9,857 bases of DNA from an uncultured Eudoraea sp. GTDB taxonomy: Bacteria > Bacteroidota > Bacteroidia > Flavobacteriales > Flavobacteriaceae. This document shows, piece after piece, positions 1 through 6,391 of this stretch. The translations under genes were made by a program, and so were the position numbers. The number at the start of each line of letters is the position of its first letter. Positions within the stretch are counted from its first letter, which is position 1. The notes below the pieces were generated by a model. It was not told the DNA's origin. It made no database searches and was given only the letters and a program-made list of their open reading frames with translations. Location: contig CAJQNH010000059.1 in assembly GCA_905479615.1 (NCBI GenBank), positions 1 through 9,857 on the forward strand, read 5' to 3'.

Positions 1-645
1 AAAAAAAATAAAACCTACCTGGTAATAGGTGTGACTGAAAAAGACGATATAAGTGGCAGTCTGTACTGTTCAATGCTCTACATATCTCCTACTTCCGGAT
101 TACTGGGCACGCATCGAAAAATTAAACCTACCGGAACCGAAAGAATTGTCTGGGCAGAAGCTTCCGGTGAATCATTAACTACCTATCAAACTAAAATAGG
201 CAAGTTGGGAGGCTTAATCTGTTGGGAAAATTATATGCCTCTTGCCAGAATGTCCATGTACAGAAAAGGTGTTGAAATTTATATTGCCCCTACGGCAGAT
301 GCCAGGGAAGAATGGACCTCCACACTCCAACATATCGCATTGGAAGGCAGATGCTACGTACTTGGTTGTAACCAGTATTTTACAAAATCTATGTATCCGG
401 AAAAGTACCAGACTCTTGTTGCTGATGAAGCAGAAACAATGTGTCGGGGAGGCAGTATTATAGTGGCTCCTAACGGAAAAATTCTTGCCGGTCCTTTATA
501 TGATAAAGCGGGTGTTCTTGTCGCTGAAATAGATCTTGAAGAAATTAAGTTTAACAAACTCGATTTTGATGTAATAGGGCATTACGCCAGAAATGATATT
601 TTTGAATTTGACGTCAAAGACCAGCCTGAAACCAAAAAGGAGTAA
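1..645 (+). CDS. Nitrilase (carbon-nitrogen hydrolase family), 5' end outside window
   Basis: Hydrolyses a nitrile to a carboxylic acid and ammonia, presumably in the cytoplasm; the substrate cannot be read from sequence. The frame is open from base 1, and the residues before the GTG at 31 (TYLVIG) form a conserved strand of the family, so that GTG is internal and the gene begins outside the window. Two members of the Glu-Lys-Cys triad are visible: Lys in THRKIKPT (codon 118-120) and the nucleophilic Cys in GGLICWENYMP (codon 220-222). The ICWENYMP context and the following APTAD and HIALEGR segments are typical of true nitrilases rather than amidases. The catalytic Glu should lie in the missing N-terminus. 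About 214 residues are seen; members usually have a little over 300. A cupin gene follows 29 bp downstream. Family call firm, substrate unknown. Confidence 0.9.
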   Translation, partial: KKNKTYLVIGVTEKDDISGSLYCSMLYISPTSGLLGTHRKIKPTGTERIVWAEASGESLTTYQTKIGKLGGLICWENYMPLARMSMYRKGVEIYIAPTADAREEWTSTLQHIALEGRCYVLGCNQYFTKSMYPEKYQTLVADEAETMCRGGSIIVAPNGKILAGPLYDKAGVLVAEIDLEEIKFNKLDFDVIGHYARNDIFEFDVKDQPETKKE

Positions 646-674
646 AATATATTATATACTAAATTAGACTTACG

Positions 675-1049
675 TTGATTGATATAAAAGCTATAAATTT
701 AAAAGAGAAACATGCTGTATTTAGAAAAACATGGCACCCGCATCAAATAGGGCAGGTAGATGATATGCAGGTAATCCTGGCAAAGATCCAGGGAGAGTTT
801 GTATGGCATTCCCACGAAAATGAGGATGAGCTATTTCAGGTTTTAAAAGGTACTTTATATATGCAATTCAGAGACCGGACTGAAGTTGTGAAAGAAGGTG
901 AAATCATAGTTGTCCCAAAGGGTGTAGAGCACAATCCGTCTACAAAAAACAATGAAATAGTACATTTATTGCTATTCGAGAAGTTAACAACGGCCCATAC
1001 GGGAAACGTGCAGCACGCAAGGACAAAAACCGAATATCCAAAAATTTAA
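675..1049 (+). CDS. Small single-domain cupin protein
   Basis: A 124-residue conserved beta-barrel (cupin) protein. Cupin motif 1 is seen as WHSHENEDELFQVLKG (about residues 44-59), with the usual metal ligands His, His and Glu, and motif 2 as VPKGVEHNP (about 80-88), giving the fourth His ligand. It should therefore bind a divalent metal; whether it is an enzyme (isomerase, dioxygenase) or a sensor cannot be decided. The start is taken as TTG at 675: an in-frame TAA lies at 660-662, and the first internal ATG falls at residue 31, which would cut off the first strands. The gene lies between the nitrilase and the dehydrogenase, 6 bp before the latter, so the three are probably co-transcribed. 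Related cupins occur in many unrelated contexts, so the neighbours only suggest a shared metabolic role. Confidence 0.85.
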   Translation: MIDIKAINLKEKHAVFRKTWHPHQIGQVDDMQVILAKIQGEFVWHSHENEDELFQVLKGTLYMQFRDRTEVVKEGEIIVVPKGVEHNPSTKNNEIVHLLLFEKLTTAHTGNVQHARTKTEYPKI

Positions 1050-1055
1050 AAAAGA

Positions 1056-2006
1056 ATGAAAATCCTCCACCTAGACACCAACCATCCTTTGCTCATAGAG
1101 GAATTCAACGCCCTCGGTTTTGAGAATGTTGAAGAATATACTGCGCCCAAATCTGAGGTTGAAAAGACAATTCACCTCTTTGACGGGCTTATTATCAGAA
1201 GTAGATTTACCATAGACCAAACCTTTTTGGAAAAAGCACAAAACCTCAAATTTATAGGCAGACTTGGGGCTGGTTTAGAAAACATTGACGTGGATTATGC
1301 CAGGTATAAAGAAATTTTTCTGGCGGCCGCGCCCGAAGGAAACCGCAATGCTGTTGGGGAACATGCCCTGGGATTATTACTGGCTCTTTTTAATAAACTG
1401 ACCAAAGCCAACCGTGAAGTAAAAACCGGTATCTGGGACAGAGAAGGAAACCGCGGGGTAGAACTTGATGGCAAAACTCTTGGTATTATCGGCTATGGTA
1501 ATACCGGAAAAGCCTTTGCTAAAAAACTCAGTGGTTTTGATGTTGAAGTAATTTGCTATGACATAGTTGGGGGCGTATCTGATGAAAATGCCAGGCAGGT
1601 AGGGATCATGGAATTGGAGCAAAGATCAGATGTAATAAGCCTTCACGTACCTCAAACCGAACAAACCCTGGGAATGATCAATACTGAGTTTATAAATGCG
1701 TTTCAAAAGCCTTTTTGGCTGTTAAATACCGCAAGAGGAAAATGCGTAGTAACCGAAGATCTGGTTACCGCTTTAAAATCCGGGAAAATATTAGGCGCCG
1801 GATTAGATGTACTTGAATATGAAAAAACCTCCTTCGAAGATATGTTTGCAGAAGGTGAACTTCCGGATGCTTTTAAATATCTAATAGATGCCAATAACGT
1901 AATCCTTTCTCCACATGTGGCCGGATGGACCATTGAGAGCAAGGAGAAATTAGCACAGACAATTGTAGATAAAATCAAAACCAGGTTTGGTATATTTAAG
2001 GTGTGA
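1056..2006 (+). CDS. D-isomer-specific 2-hydroxyacid dehydrogenase (phosphoglycerate dehydrogenase-like)
   Basis: An NAD(P)-dependent oxidoreductase that interconverts a D-2-hydroxyacid and a 2-oxoacid. The 316 residues form the short two-domain type without the ACT domain of long SerA forms. The Rossmann motif is at residues 146-151 (GYGNTG), followed by Asp169 at the end of the second strand (ICYD), which favours NAD. The catalytic set is complete: Arg227 in LLNTARGK, Glu254 in GLDVLEYE, and His287 in LSPHVAGW. The family signature GRLGAGLENID is at 68-78. It might serve as 3-phosphoglycerate dehydrogenase, but nearby serine-pathway genes such as serC are absent, so a specific assignment is not justified. 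It closes the nitrilase-cupin-dehydrogenase run, and a porin remnant begins within a few bases of its stop codon. Confidence 0.9.
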   Translation: MKILHLDTNHPLLIEEFNALGFENVEEYTAPKSEVEKTIHLFDGLIIRSRFTIDQTFLEKAQNLKFIGRLGAGLENIDVDYARYKEIFLAAAPEGNRNAVGEHALGLLLALFNKLTKANREVKTGIWDREGNRGVELDGKTLGIIGYGNTGKAFAKKLSGFDVEVICYDIVGGVSDENARQVGIMELEQRSDVISLHVPQTEQTLGMINTEFINAFQKPFWLLNTARGKCVVTEDLVTALKSGKILGAGLDVLEYEKTSFEDMFAEGELPDAFKYLIDANNVILSPHVAGWTIESKEKLAQTIVDKIKTRFGIFKV

Positions 2007-2008
2007 AG

Positions 2009-2356
2009 AAAACCATTGTCACCTTTGGGCAATATGCCTTCAGTACTTTTACTCTATCAATTAAATCAATATTCTGGAAGAACCTTTGTGGGACTTTTAA
2101 AAGACTTAATGTCGCCAATGGTATTAATTCAGAAGGCTGGGGTGAATTAGAGGTTTACAGTAGGTTGTGATCTATAGATTTGACAGATAACAATATTGAT
2201 GGTGGTAAAATGGACACATTTTCACTTGGATTAAATTGGAGTCCTATCTCAGCCCTGCAGGTTGACGTAAACTACAGGTATTCTACGCTTGATCGCACAG
2301 GACAAGCAGGCTCAAACCACGGACTTATGACGCGTTTTGTATTTATATTGGATTGA
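2009..2356 (+). pseudogene. Decayed C-terminal remnant of an OprO/OprP-like (phosphate-selective) porin
   Basis: One frame reads as the last 115 or so residues of an outer-membrane porin with a single stop, TGA at 2168-2170. Before the stop are GTFKRLNV (about 2090-2113) and WGELEVYSRL (2138-2167); after it are SIDLTDNNIDGGKMDTFSLG and LNWSPISALQVDVNYRY, ending in MTRFVFILD at a TGA (2354-2356). This matches the family's closing pattern: the GxWEVxxRYSxxDL strand, a GG loop, GLNWY, then a final strand. There is no start codon, signal peptide or N-terminal barrel; the readable part starts right behind the dehydrogenase stop at 2006, so the rest of the gene was probably deleted. The portion before about 2090 is less convincing. 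The family assignment rests on motif recall, not on an alignment. Confidence 0.65.
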
Positions 2357-2425
2357 TGGCATAATAAAACATTGTTCAACAAAAGTTCGTAAGTTAGTAA
2401 AACAGAAAAAATAACTTATAATAGT

Positions 2426-4069
2426 ATGAAAAAGACAGCCATTTGGGTTCTGGTAGTTCTAGGGATACTATTTATCCTTATGAAGGGGCTGGAATGGAGG
2501 ATTGAATCGAAATTCGAAGCCAGGCTAAATTCAAATCCCGATAGAGCTTACAACATTACGTATTCTGATTTTGATTTAGGCACCTTTTTTAAAGGGGTAA
2601 CTTTAGACGAAGTCCGTATTGAACCTTTAAACCCTGGAAACGGAACCATAATTACAGGACAGGTAGATTACGCTACCATTAATGGAATAGTATGGAGAGA
2701 TTTGTTGTTTGGCAAAAAATTAAATTTAGATGAGATTGCCTTCGAACAACCAATATTTGAAGTGATACTTAGTGCAGATACTACTAAAAGCACCAGCGGA
2801 AAAGGGTTGCAAATAATGTTTGGTGATATAATATCACGTGCAGATCTAAAAAACTTTCGCATTCAAAATGGTTCAATTATTTTAAGAGATCCTGATTCAA
2901 AAGACATTAAAGGTCAGGTTAAACGATTAAATATACTGGCGACTGAAATAGAAACTGATTCTTTGAAATTCAAACACCTGATCCCCTTTCAAGTGGGGAA
3001 TTTAAATGTAGATATAGATAGTGCAACATTCAAACCAAACGACTATACAGATATTAGCTTAGGTAGTCTTCATTACAACCTGATGGACAAAGAGATTTTA
3101 CTGAATGATATTTCCCTGGGCTATTCAATAGATTGGGTTGAAGTTAGTAAGCGCGTCGGGGTCCAAAACGATATTATTGAGTTAAATGTAAAAGAAATTG
3201 GTATACATAAGCTTGAGCATTCAAGTAATTTTTATACACAATTAGATATTGAAGCCCAAAAGGTTTCTATTGACGAACTGAACATTAAACTGCAAAGAAA
3301 TAAGAATATTTCCAGGCCTCCGGATGCAGTTAAACCTATGTTTCAAGGTATTATTAACTCAATTCCCATGGAAATTCTTATAGACTCCATTCAAATTTCA
3401 AATTCTTCAGTAACCTATGGTGAACTTGGAGCTAATAAAAGTGAATCAGGGTCGCTTAAATTTCAGGAAATTAATGGAACTATTACTGAGGTCACTAACA
3501 TGCCCAAAGAACAAATAAATAAAGGTCAATTAGACGCAACAATTAGTGCCAGCCTAATTGGAAAAGCTGGAATTAATATTGATTTAAGCGTTCCATATGA
3601 TAAAGAAACATTTTCATTAGCCGTAGATGTTGGAGAAATGGATTTGACCAGTTTAAACCCCTCCTTAAAACCCCTGGCTGGTGTTGAAATGGTAACCGGA
3701 CAAATGAGCCGAATTCAGTTTCATATGAATGCCGGCCCAATTCAATCCCAAAACAAACTGGTATTTGATTATAGCAACTTACATGTGAAATTGATTAATG
3801 AAAAGAGCAAAGATAAATCTAAAAAAAAGGTGTTGCTTTCTGCAATTGCTAATACTGCCATTCGGGCAAATAATATGCCTGCTCAAGGCAAATACCTTTT
3901 TGCCCAATATCAGTCCCAAAGGAACGTAAACCGCTCACCAATTAATTATATTGTTCAAGGATTAATTCATGGGTTTACCAGAATTGTTCCTGGAAAGGCT
4001 GTCCAAAATATTATTAATAAGGATGACAAAAAGGGCAAAAAAAACAAAAAAAACAAAAAAAGTAACTAA
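2426..4069 (+). CDS. Membrane-anchored hypothetical protein, AsmA/DUF748-like
   Basis: A 547-residue protein with one N-terminal membrane segment (about residues 4-21) after a short MKK start, then a long region of alternating beta strands (for example DYATINGIVWRDLLFGKKL and INSIPMEILIDSIQISNSSV). This layout, with the recurring 'layer near the membrane, strand, turn' texture, resembles periplasmic AsmA/DUF748/TamB-type proteins, which form lipid-binding grooves between inner and outer membrane. No catalytic motif is seen. The last residues (about 528-547) are almost all Lys, Asn, Asp and Gly, encoded by three A-runs at 4037-4061. The gene stands alone, 69 bp after the porin remnant. The family label is a judgement from architecture; 'hypothetical membrane-anchored protein' is the safe call. 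Confidence 0.75.
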   Translation: MKKTAIWVLVVLGILFILMKGLEWRIESKFEARLNSNPDRAYNITYSDFDLGTFFKGVTLDEVRIEPLNPGNGTIITGQVDYATINGIVWRDLLFGKKLNLDEIAFEQPIFEVILSADTTKSTSGKGLQIMFGDIISRADLKNFRIQNGSIILRDPDSKDIKGQVKRLNILATEIETDSLKFKHLIPFQVGNLNVDIDSATFKPNDYTDISLGSLHYNLMDKEILLNDISLGYSIDWVEVSKRVGVQNDIIELNVKEIGIHKLEHSSNFYTQLDIEAQKVSIDELNIKLQRNKNISRPPDAVKPMFQGIINSIPMEILIDSIQISNSSVTYGELGANKSESGSLKFQEINGTITEVTNMPKEQINKGQLDATISASLIGKAGINIDLSVPYDKETFSLAVDVGEMDLTSLNPSLKPLAGVEMVTGQMSRIQFHMNAGPIQSQNKLVFDYSNLHVKLINEKSKDKSKKKVLLSAIANTAIRANNMPAQGKYLFAQYQSQRNVNRSPINYIVQGLIHGFTRIVPGKAVQNIINKDDKKGKKNKKNKKSN

Positions 4070-4383
4070 AAAATGCGCCCCTGCCCTTCATTATTTCCTG
4101 CGAGTAACAAAGAATTTGTTTTTATAAATATAATATTTGCCAGTGATTGGGGATAAATTTATGAACCAAAAGGAATTCTAAAAGCGCTAGTAAAACTTAG
4201 GCCTCCAATATCCTGATAAGGGCGAACGCGAAAGAAAGAACATAGGTAATCCAAATCTCTAAAACCATGAATATCATTTAATTAGTGATTTTTCAAACAA
4301 CAAAAGAAGCAATTTAGTACTTTAGTATGAATTGTTTTCCACCCCTCTTCTTTGGTTTTAAACCGACATAAAAACACTCAAAT
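4070..4383. other. Intergenic stretch of 314 bp without a convincing gene
   Basis: It separates the AsmA-like gene from the DUF4199 operon. No hairpin terminator was seen after the stop at 4069, and no tRNA-like fold or repeat was recognised. The segment holds one suspicious reverse-strand open stretch (listed separately). Near its right end, TACTTTAG at 4318-4325 matches the Bacteroidetes -7 box TAnnTTTG at all but one fixed position, about 60 bp ahead of the ATG at 4384, but no clear TTTG lies at the expected upstream distance. A promoter for the downstream operon should be in this region; its exact place is uncertain. Confidence 0.5.
4159..4281 (-). pseudogene. Possible fragment of an unidentified protein C-terminus
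   Basis: On the reverse strand 40 codons stay open between a TAA (4282-4284) and a TAA (4159-4161). They encode a protein-like sequence including FFRVRPYQDIGGLSFTSAF and ending RIPFGS. The mix of residues looks more like real protein than like translated AT-rich spacer, and the alternating pattern suits a closing beta strand. There is no ATG, GTG or TTG that would make it a gene by itself, so at best it is a leftover of a deleted gene. Chance remains quite possible at this length. Confidence 0.25.
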
Positions 4384-4842
4384 ATGAAAAGCACAGTATT
4401 AAAATTTGGGGCGTATGGGTTTGTCTTTGCGTTGCTCGTTTTCCTTTTGGTCCTTTACTTTGGGAAAGGCCTGGAATCTTCCATTCAGGTTATCATCGGA
4501 TATGTAACCATGACACTTTCTTCTTTTTTTATTTTCTTTGGGATAAAACACTACAGGGATAAGGAAAATAATGGCAAAGTTAATTTTGGTCAGGCCTTGC
4601 TTATAGGTATGCTCATTGCTCTTATCATCGCCATTGGTATTGCAATTGCCGATTATATCTACATCACAGTACTTAACCCGGATTTTTTTGAGGAATATAA
4701 GGCGATGATGCGTGCAGATGGCTATGAAGGAGAAATCCCTGAATACAGCAGTGGTTTCATGGCGATGTTAATGAGTGCAACTGTATTGTGCATTGGTTTT
4801 GTTGTTTCACTATTATCTACTCTGCTACTACAACGAAAATAA
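4384..4842 (+). CDS. DUF4199 family integral membrane protein
   Basis: A 152-residue inner-membrane protein of unknown function, of a family found mainly in Bacteroidetes. Four hydrophobic segments are visible at about 7-27, 33-54, 69-95 and 124-149, with a soluble acidic loop (NPDFFEEYKAMMRADGYEGE, about 98-117) between the third and fourth. The HYRDKENNGKVNFGQAL segment after the second helix is a recurring feature of DUF4199 proteins. No catalytic motif is evident. It is the first gene of a likely three-gene operon: the DUF1801 gene starts 7 bp after its stop. The start ATG is preceded by an AT-rich leader without a Shine-Dalgarno sequence, as is normal in this phylum. Confidence 0.85.
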   Translation: MKSTVLKFGAYGFVFALLVFLLVLYFGKGLESSIQVIIGYVTMTLSSFFIFFGIKHYRDKENNGKVNFGQALLIGMLIALIIAIGIAIADYIYITVLNPDFFEEYKAMMRADGYEGEIPEYSSGFMAMLMSATVLCIGFVVSLLSTLLLQRK

Positions 4843-4849
4843 AACTACT

Positions 4850-5305
4850 ATGCAATCGAATGCCAAAACACCAAAAGAATATATTTCCGAACTACCCGAG
4901 GACAGGAAACAACCCATAATGAAGTTAAGGGAATCTATTTTAAAAAACCTTCCCGAAGGCTTCGAAGAAGTTATGAGCTATGGCATGATTGGTTATGTTG
5001 TGCCCCACACATTATACCCTGATGGGTACCATACGAATCCCCTACTCCCTTTACCCTTTATAAATATTGCCTCCCAAAAAAACTTCATAGCACTTTATCA
5101 TATGGGAATTTATAGTGATAATGGTTTATTTAACTGGTTTGTTTCTGAATATCCAAAACATGTAAAGACCAAATTAGATATGGGTAAAAGTTGCATCAGG
5201 TTTAAAAATATAAACCAAATTCCCTATTCTTTAATCGGCAAATTAGTAGCAAAAATGACTACTGAACAGTGGATAAATATATACGAAAAGGCCTGGAAAA
5301 AATAA
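4850..5305 (+). CDS. DUF1801 (YdhG-like) domain protein
   Basis: A 151-residue soluble protein of a widespread family without a defined reaction. It opens with KTPKEYISELPEDRKQPI and LRESILKNLPEGFEE, then the characteristic MSYGMIGYVVPH, the ASQKNFIALYHMGIY core, and DMGKSCIRFKNINQIP near the end. This order is typical of DUF1801. The frame remains open upstream to an ATG at 4775, but that start would overlap the DUF4199 gene by 68 bp and add a tail unlike the family; the ATG at 4850 lies 7 bp after the upstream stop and begins just before the domain, so it is preferred. It is the middle gene of the DUF4199-DUF1801-VOC operon. Confidence 0.85.
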   Translation: MQSNAKTPKEYISELPEDRKQPIMKLRESILKNLPEGFEEVMSYGMIGYVVPHTLYPDGYHTNPLLPLPFINIASQKNFIALYHMGIYSDNGLFNWFVSEYPKHVKTKLDMGKSCIRFKNINQIPYSLIGKLVAKMTTEQWINIYEKAWKK

Positions 5306-5315
5306 GTGTTTTATT

Positions 5316-5702
5316 ATGAAAAATAGAGTTACAGGATTAGGAGGAGTTTTTTTTAAAACAAAAGATCCGGATAAGATAAAAGACTGGTATAAAAATCATT
5401 TAGGACTGAATACAGACCAATACGGCTGCACCTTCTGGTGGAAAGATAAAGAGGGTAATGATTGTTCTACGCAATGGAGCCCCTTCAGGGAAGGCACCTC
5501 CTATTTTAAGCCCAGCAAAAAAGAATTTATGATGAATTTTCGGGTTGAAAATTTAGTAGAATTATTGGCCGTATTAAAAGAGGAAGGAGTTACGGTAGTG
5601 GGTGAAATAGAGGAATACGATTATGGTAAATTTGGTTGGATTCTGGATCCGGAAGGCAATAAGATAGAGCTATGGGAACCAGTGGATAAAGCATTTCTTT
5701 GA
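5316..5702 (+). CDS. VOC superfamily (glyoxalase/bleomycin-resistance fold) protein
   Basis: A 128-residue protein with two beta-alpha-beta-beta-beta modules. Module one contains VFFKTKDPDKIKDWYKNHLG (about 11-30), the usual 'D-P...WY...LG' helix; module two ends in GWILDPEGNKIELWEP (about 107-122), with Glu118 in the position of the conserved metal-binding Glu. The first-strand position where glyoxalase I has a metal-binding His reads GGVFF, so the classical metal site is incomplete and glyoxalase I activity is not supported. Many such proteins have unknown substrates. It starts 10 bp after the DUF1801 gene and is the last gene of that operon. Its stop codon lies beside a candidate promoter for the next gene. 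Confidence 0.85.
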   Translation: MKNRVTGLGGVFFKTKDPDKIKDWYKNHLGLNTDQYGCTFWWKDKEGNDCSTQWSPFREGTSYFKPSKKEFMMNFRVENLVELLAVLKEEGVTVVGEIEEYDYGKFGWILDPEGNKIELWEPVDKAFL

Positions 5703-5725
5703 TACCAAAATAATTACTACATTTA
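5698..5725 (+). promoter_or_regulatory. Candidate Bacteroidetes-type promoter for the TM2 gene
   Basis: TTTG at 5698-5701 and TACATTTA at 5718-5725 resemble the -33 (TTTG) and -7 (TAnnTTTG) elements known in Bacteroidetes; the -7 box lacks only the final G. The 16-bp gap is slightly shorter than usual. The -7 box is 28 bp ahead of the ATG at 5754, a sensible leader length. The TTTG overlaps the end of the VOC gene. Such short motifs occur by chance in AT-rich DNA. Confidence 0.35.
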
Positions 5726-5753
5726 AGAGAGTATTAACCAACAAAAAATAATC

Positions 5754-6311
5754 ATGTCAGAAGAAAATAAGGATCCCGAAGACAAAGCAGAAGGCGCCTT
5801 TGATAAAGCTAAAGGTAAAGCCAAAAAAACTGCAAAGGAAGCCAAAGAGAAAGCCAAGGAATTTGCTGAAGAAGCTAAGGAATCTGCTGAGGAAGCCAAA
5901 GAGAAGGCCAAGGAATTTGCTGAAGAGGCCAAAGAATCTGCCAAAGAATTCGCTGAAGAAACTAAAGAAGCTGCCGGTGATTTTGCAGAGGGGGCCAAGA
6001 AAACGGCAGGTGAATTTTCTGAAGGTATGAAAGGAGTCACCGAAAGCGATAATAAAAAAATACTGGCTGGGATCCTGGCTATACTATTAGGCTCATTAGG
6101 TATTCATAAGTTTATATTAGGGTATCAGAAGGAAGGTTTTATCCTATTAGGAGTAAGTATTGTTGGCTACGTGCTTTTCTGCGTTGGCGTAGGAGTATTT
6201 ATAGTTTGGATAACAGGTCTGATCGGATTTATAGAAGGTATTATTTACCTCACCAAGTCTGATGAGGATTTCTACAACACCTATCAGGCAGGTAAAAAAC
6301 CCTGGTTCTAA
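5754..6311 (+). CDS. TM2-domain membrane protein with N-terminal LEA-like Ala/Lys/Glu repeat
   Basis: A 185-residue two-part protein. Residues 1-98 are hydrophilic and almost entirely Lys, Glu, Ala and Phe, in repeating blocks such as AKEKAKEFAEEAKESAEE; this is the pattern of long amphipathic helices in group-3 LEA and apolipoprotein-like proteins. Residues about 100-166 form a TM2 domain: KKILAGILAILLGSLGIHKF, GYQKEGFILLG, then a long hydrophobic stretch through GFIEGIIYLT, i.e. two membrane helices with the conserved G-x-H-K-F turn. The tail ends KKPWF. The protein is probably in the inner membrane with the charged helix in the cytoplasm or lying along the membrane; the role is unknown and stress protection is only a guess from the repeat. 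Probably transcribed alone, from a promoter at its 5' side to the hairpin at 6317-6350. Confidence 0.85.
   Translation: MSEENKDPEDKAEGAFDKAKGKAKKTAKEAKEKAKEFAEEAKESAEEAKEKAKEFAEEAKESAKEFAEETKEAAGDFAEGAKKTAGEFSEGMKGVTESDNKKILAGILAILLGSLGIHKFILGYQKEGFILLGVSIVGYVLFCVGVGVFIVWITGLIGFIEGIIYLTKSDEDFYNTYQAGKKPWF
5838..5945 (+). repeat. Two tandem 54-bp units inside the TM2 gene
   Basis: Units 5838-5891 and 5892-5945 each encode 18 residues starting EAKEKAKEFAEEAKES. They differ at 7 of 54 bases by direct comparison; five changes are synonymous and the other two fall in the last codon (Glu to Lys). Related weaker copies flank them (for example EFAEETKEAAG). This is an in-frame duplication within the helical region. 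Confidence 0.8.
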
Positions 6312-6316
6312 AAATT

Positions 6317-6350
6317 AAAAAGTCAGGTTTTTTATGATCTGGCTTTTTTT
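6317..6350 (+). terminator. Rho-independent terminator after the TM2 gene
   Basis: AAAAAGTCAG (6317-6326) pairs with CTGGCTTTTT (6339-6348), with one G-T wobble, around a 12-base loop; a run of seven T (6344-6350) forms the end of the stem and the tail. It lies 5 bp after the TM2 stop codon and separates this gene from the ars operon. A-rich upstream arms of this kind are common in Bacteroidetes and could work in both directions, but the reverse direction has no gene ending here. Confidence 0.75.
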
Positions 6351-6360
6351 ATTAAATCTA

Positions 6361-6380
6361 TTATCGTAATATTGCAATAT
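6361..6380. promoter_or_regulatory. Candidate ArsR operator overlapping the arsR promoter
   Basis: The segment TTATCGTAATATTGCAATAT is an imperfect 20-bp dyad (7 of 10 positions symmetric about 6370/6371) and contains a perfect 12-bp palindrome, ATATTGCAATAT (6369-6380). It sits 12 bp upstream of the arsR ATG. ArsR/SmtB repressors bind such AT-rich dyads ahead of their own operon. TAATATTG (6367-6374) inside it matches the -7 box TAnnTTTG but for one base, so repressor binding would cover the promoter. Position and symmetry are seen; binding is inferred. Confidence 0.5.
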
Positions 6381-6391
6381 ATAAATATGTA

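Noticed and set aside
31..645. GTG at 31 as the start of the nitrilase gene
   Set aside because: The frame is open to base 1 and the residues upstream of the GTG belong to a conserved strand of the family; the catalytic Glu must lie further upstream.
1377..1622. Reverse-strand open frames inside the dehydrogenase gene
   Set aside because: They lie wholly opposite a gene with complete catalytic motifs and show no domain of their own.
2390..2418. Inverted repeat TAAGTTA / TAACTTA ahead of the AsmA-like gene
   Set aside because: Only 7 bp with a 15-base loop in AT-rich DNA; no T-tract and no link to a regulator. Could easily be chance.
4775..4849. Longer N-terminus for the DUF1801 protein
   Set aside because: It would overlap the DUF4199 gene by 68 bp and adds residues not typical of the family; ATG at 4850 is better placed.
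5838..5945. Short tandem repeats as a CRISPR array
   Set aside because: The units are adjacent without spacers and encode an in-frame protein repeat.
5800..6030. Lys/Arg-rich frame overlapping the TM2 gene on the same strand
   Set aside because: A frame-shifted reading of the same repeat; the other frame continues into a clear TM2 domain.
5723..6040. Reverse-strand open frame rich in Ser, Ala and Leu opposite the TM2 gene
   Set aside because: It is the complement of the Ala/Lys/Glu repeat; the low complexity removes stops from other frames. It has no independent start context or recognisable domain.
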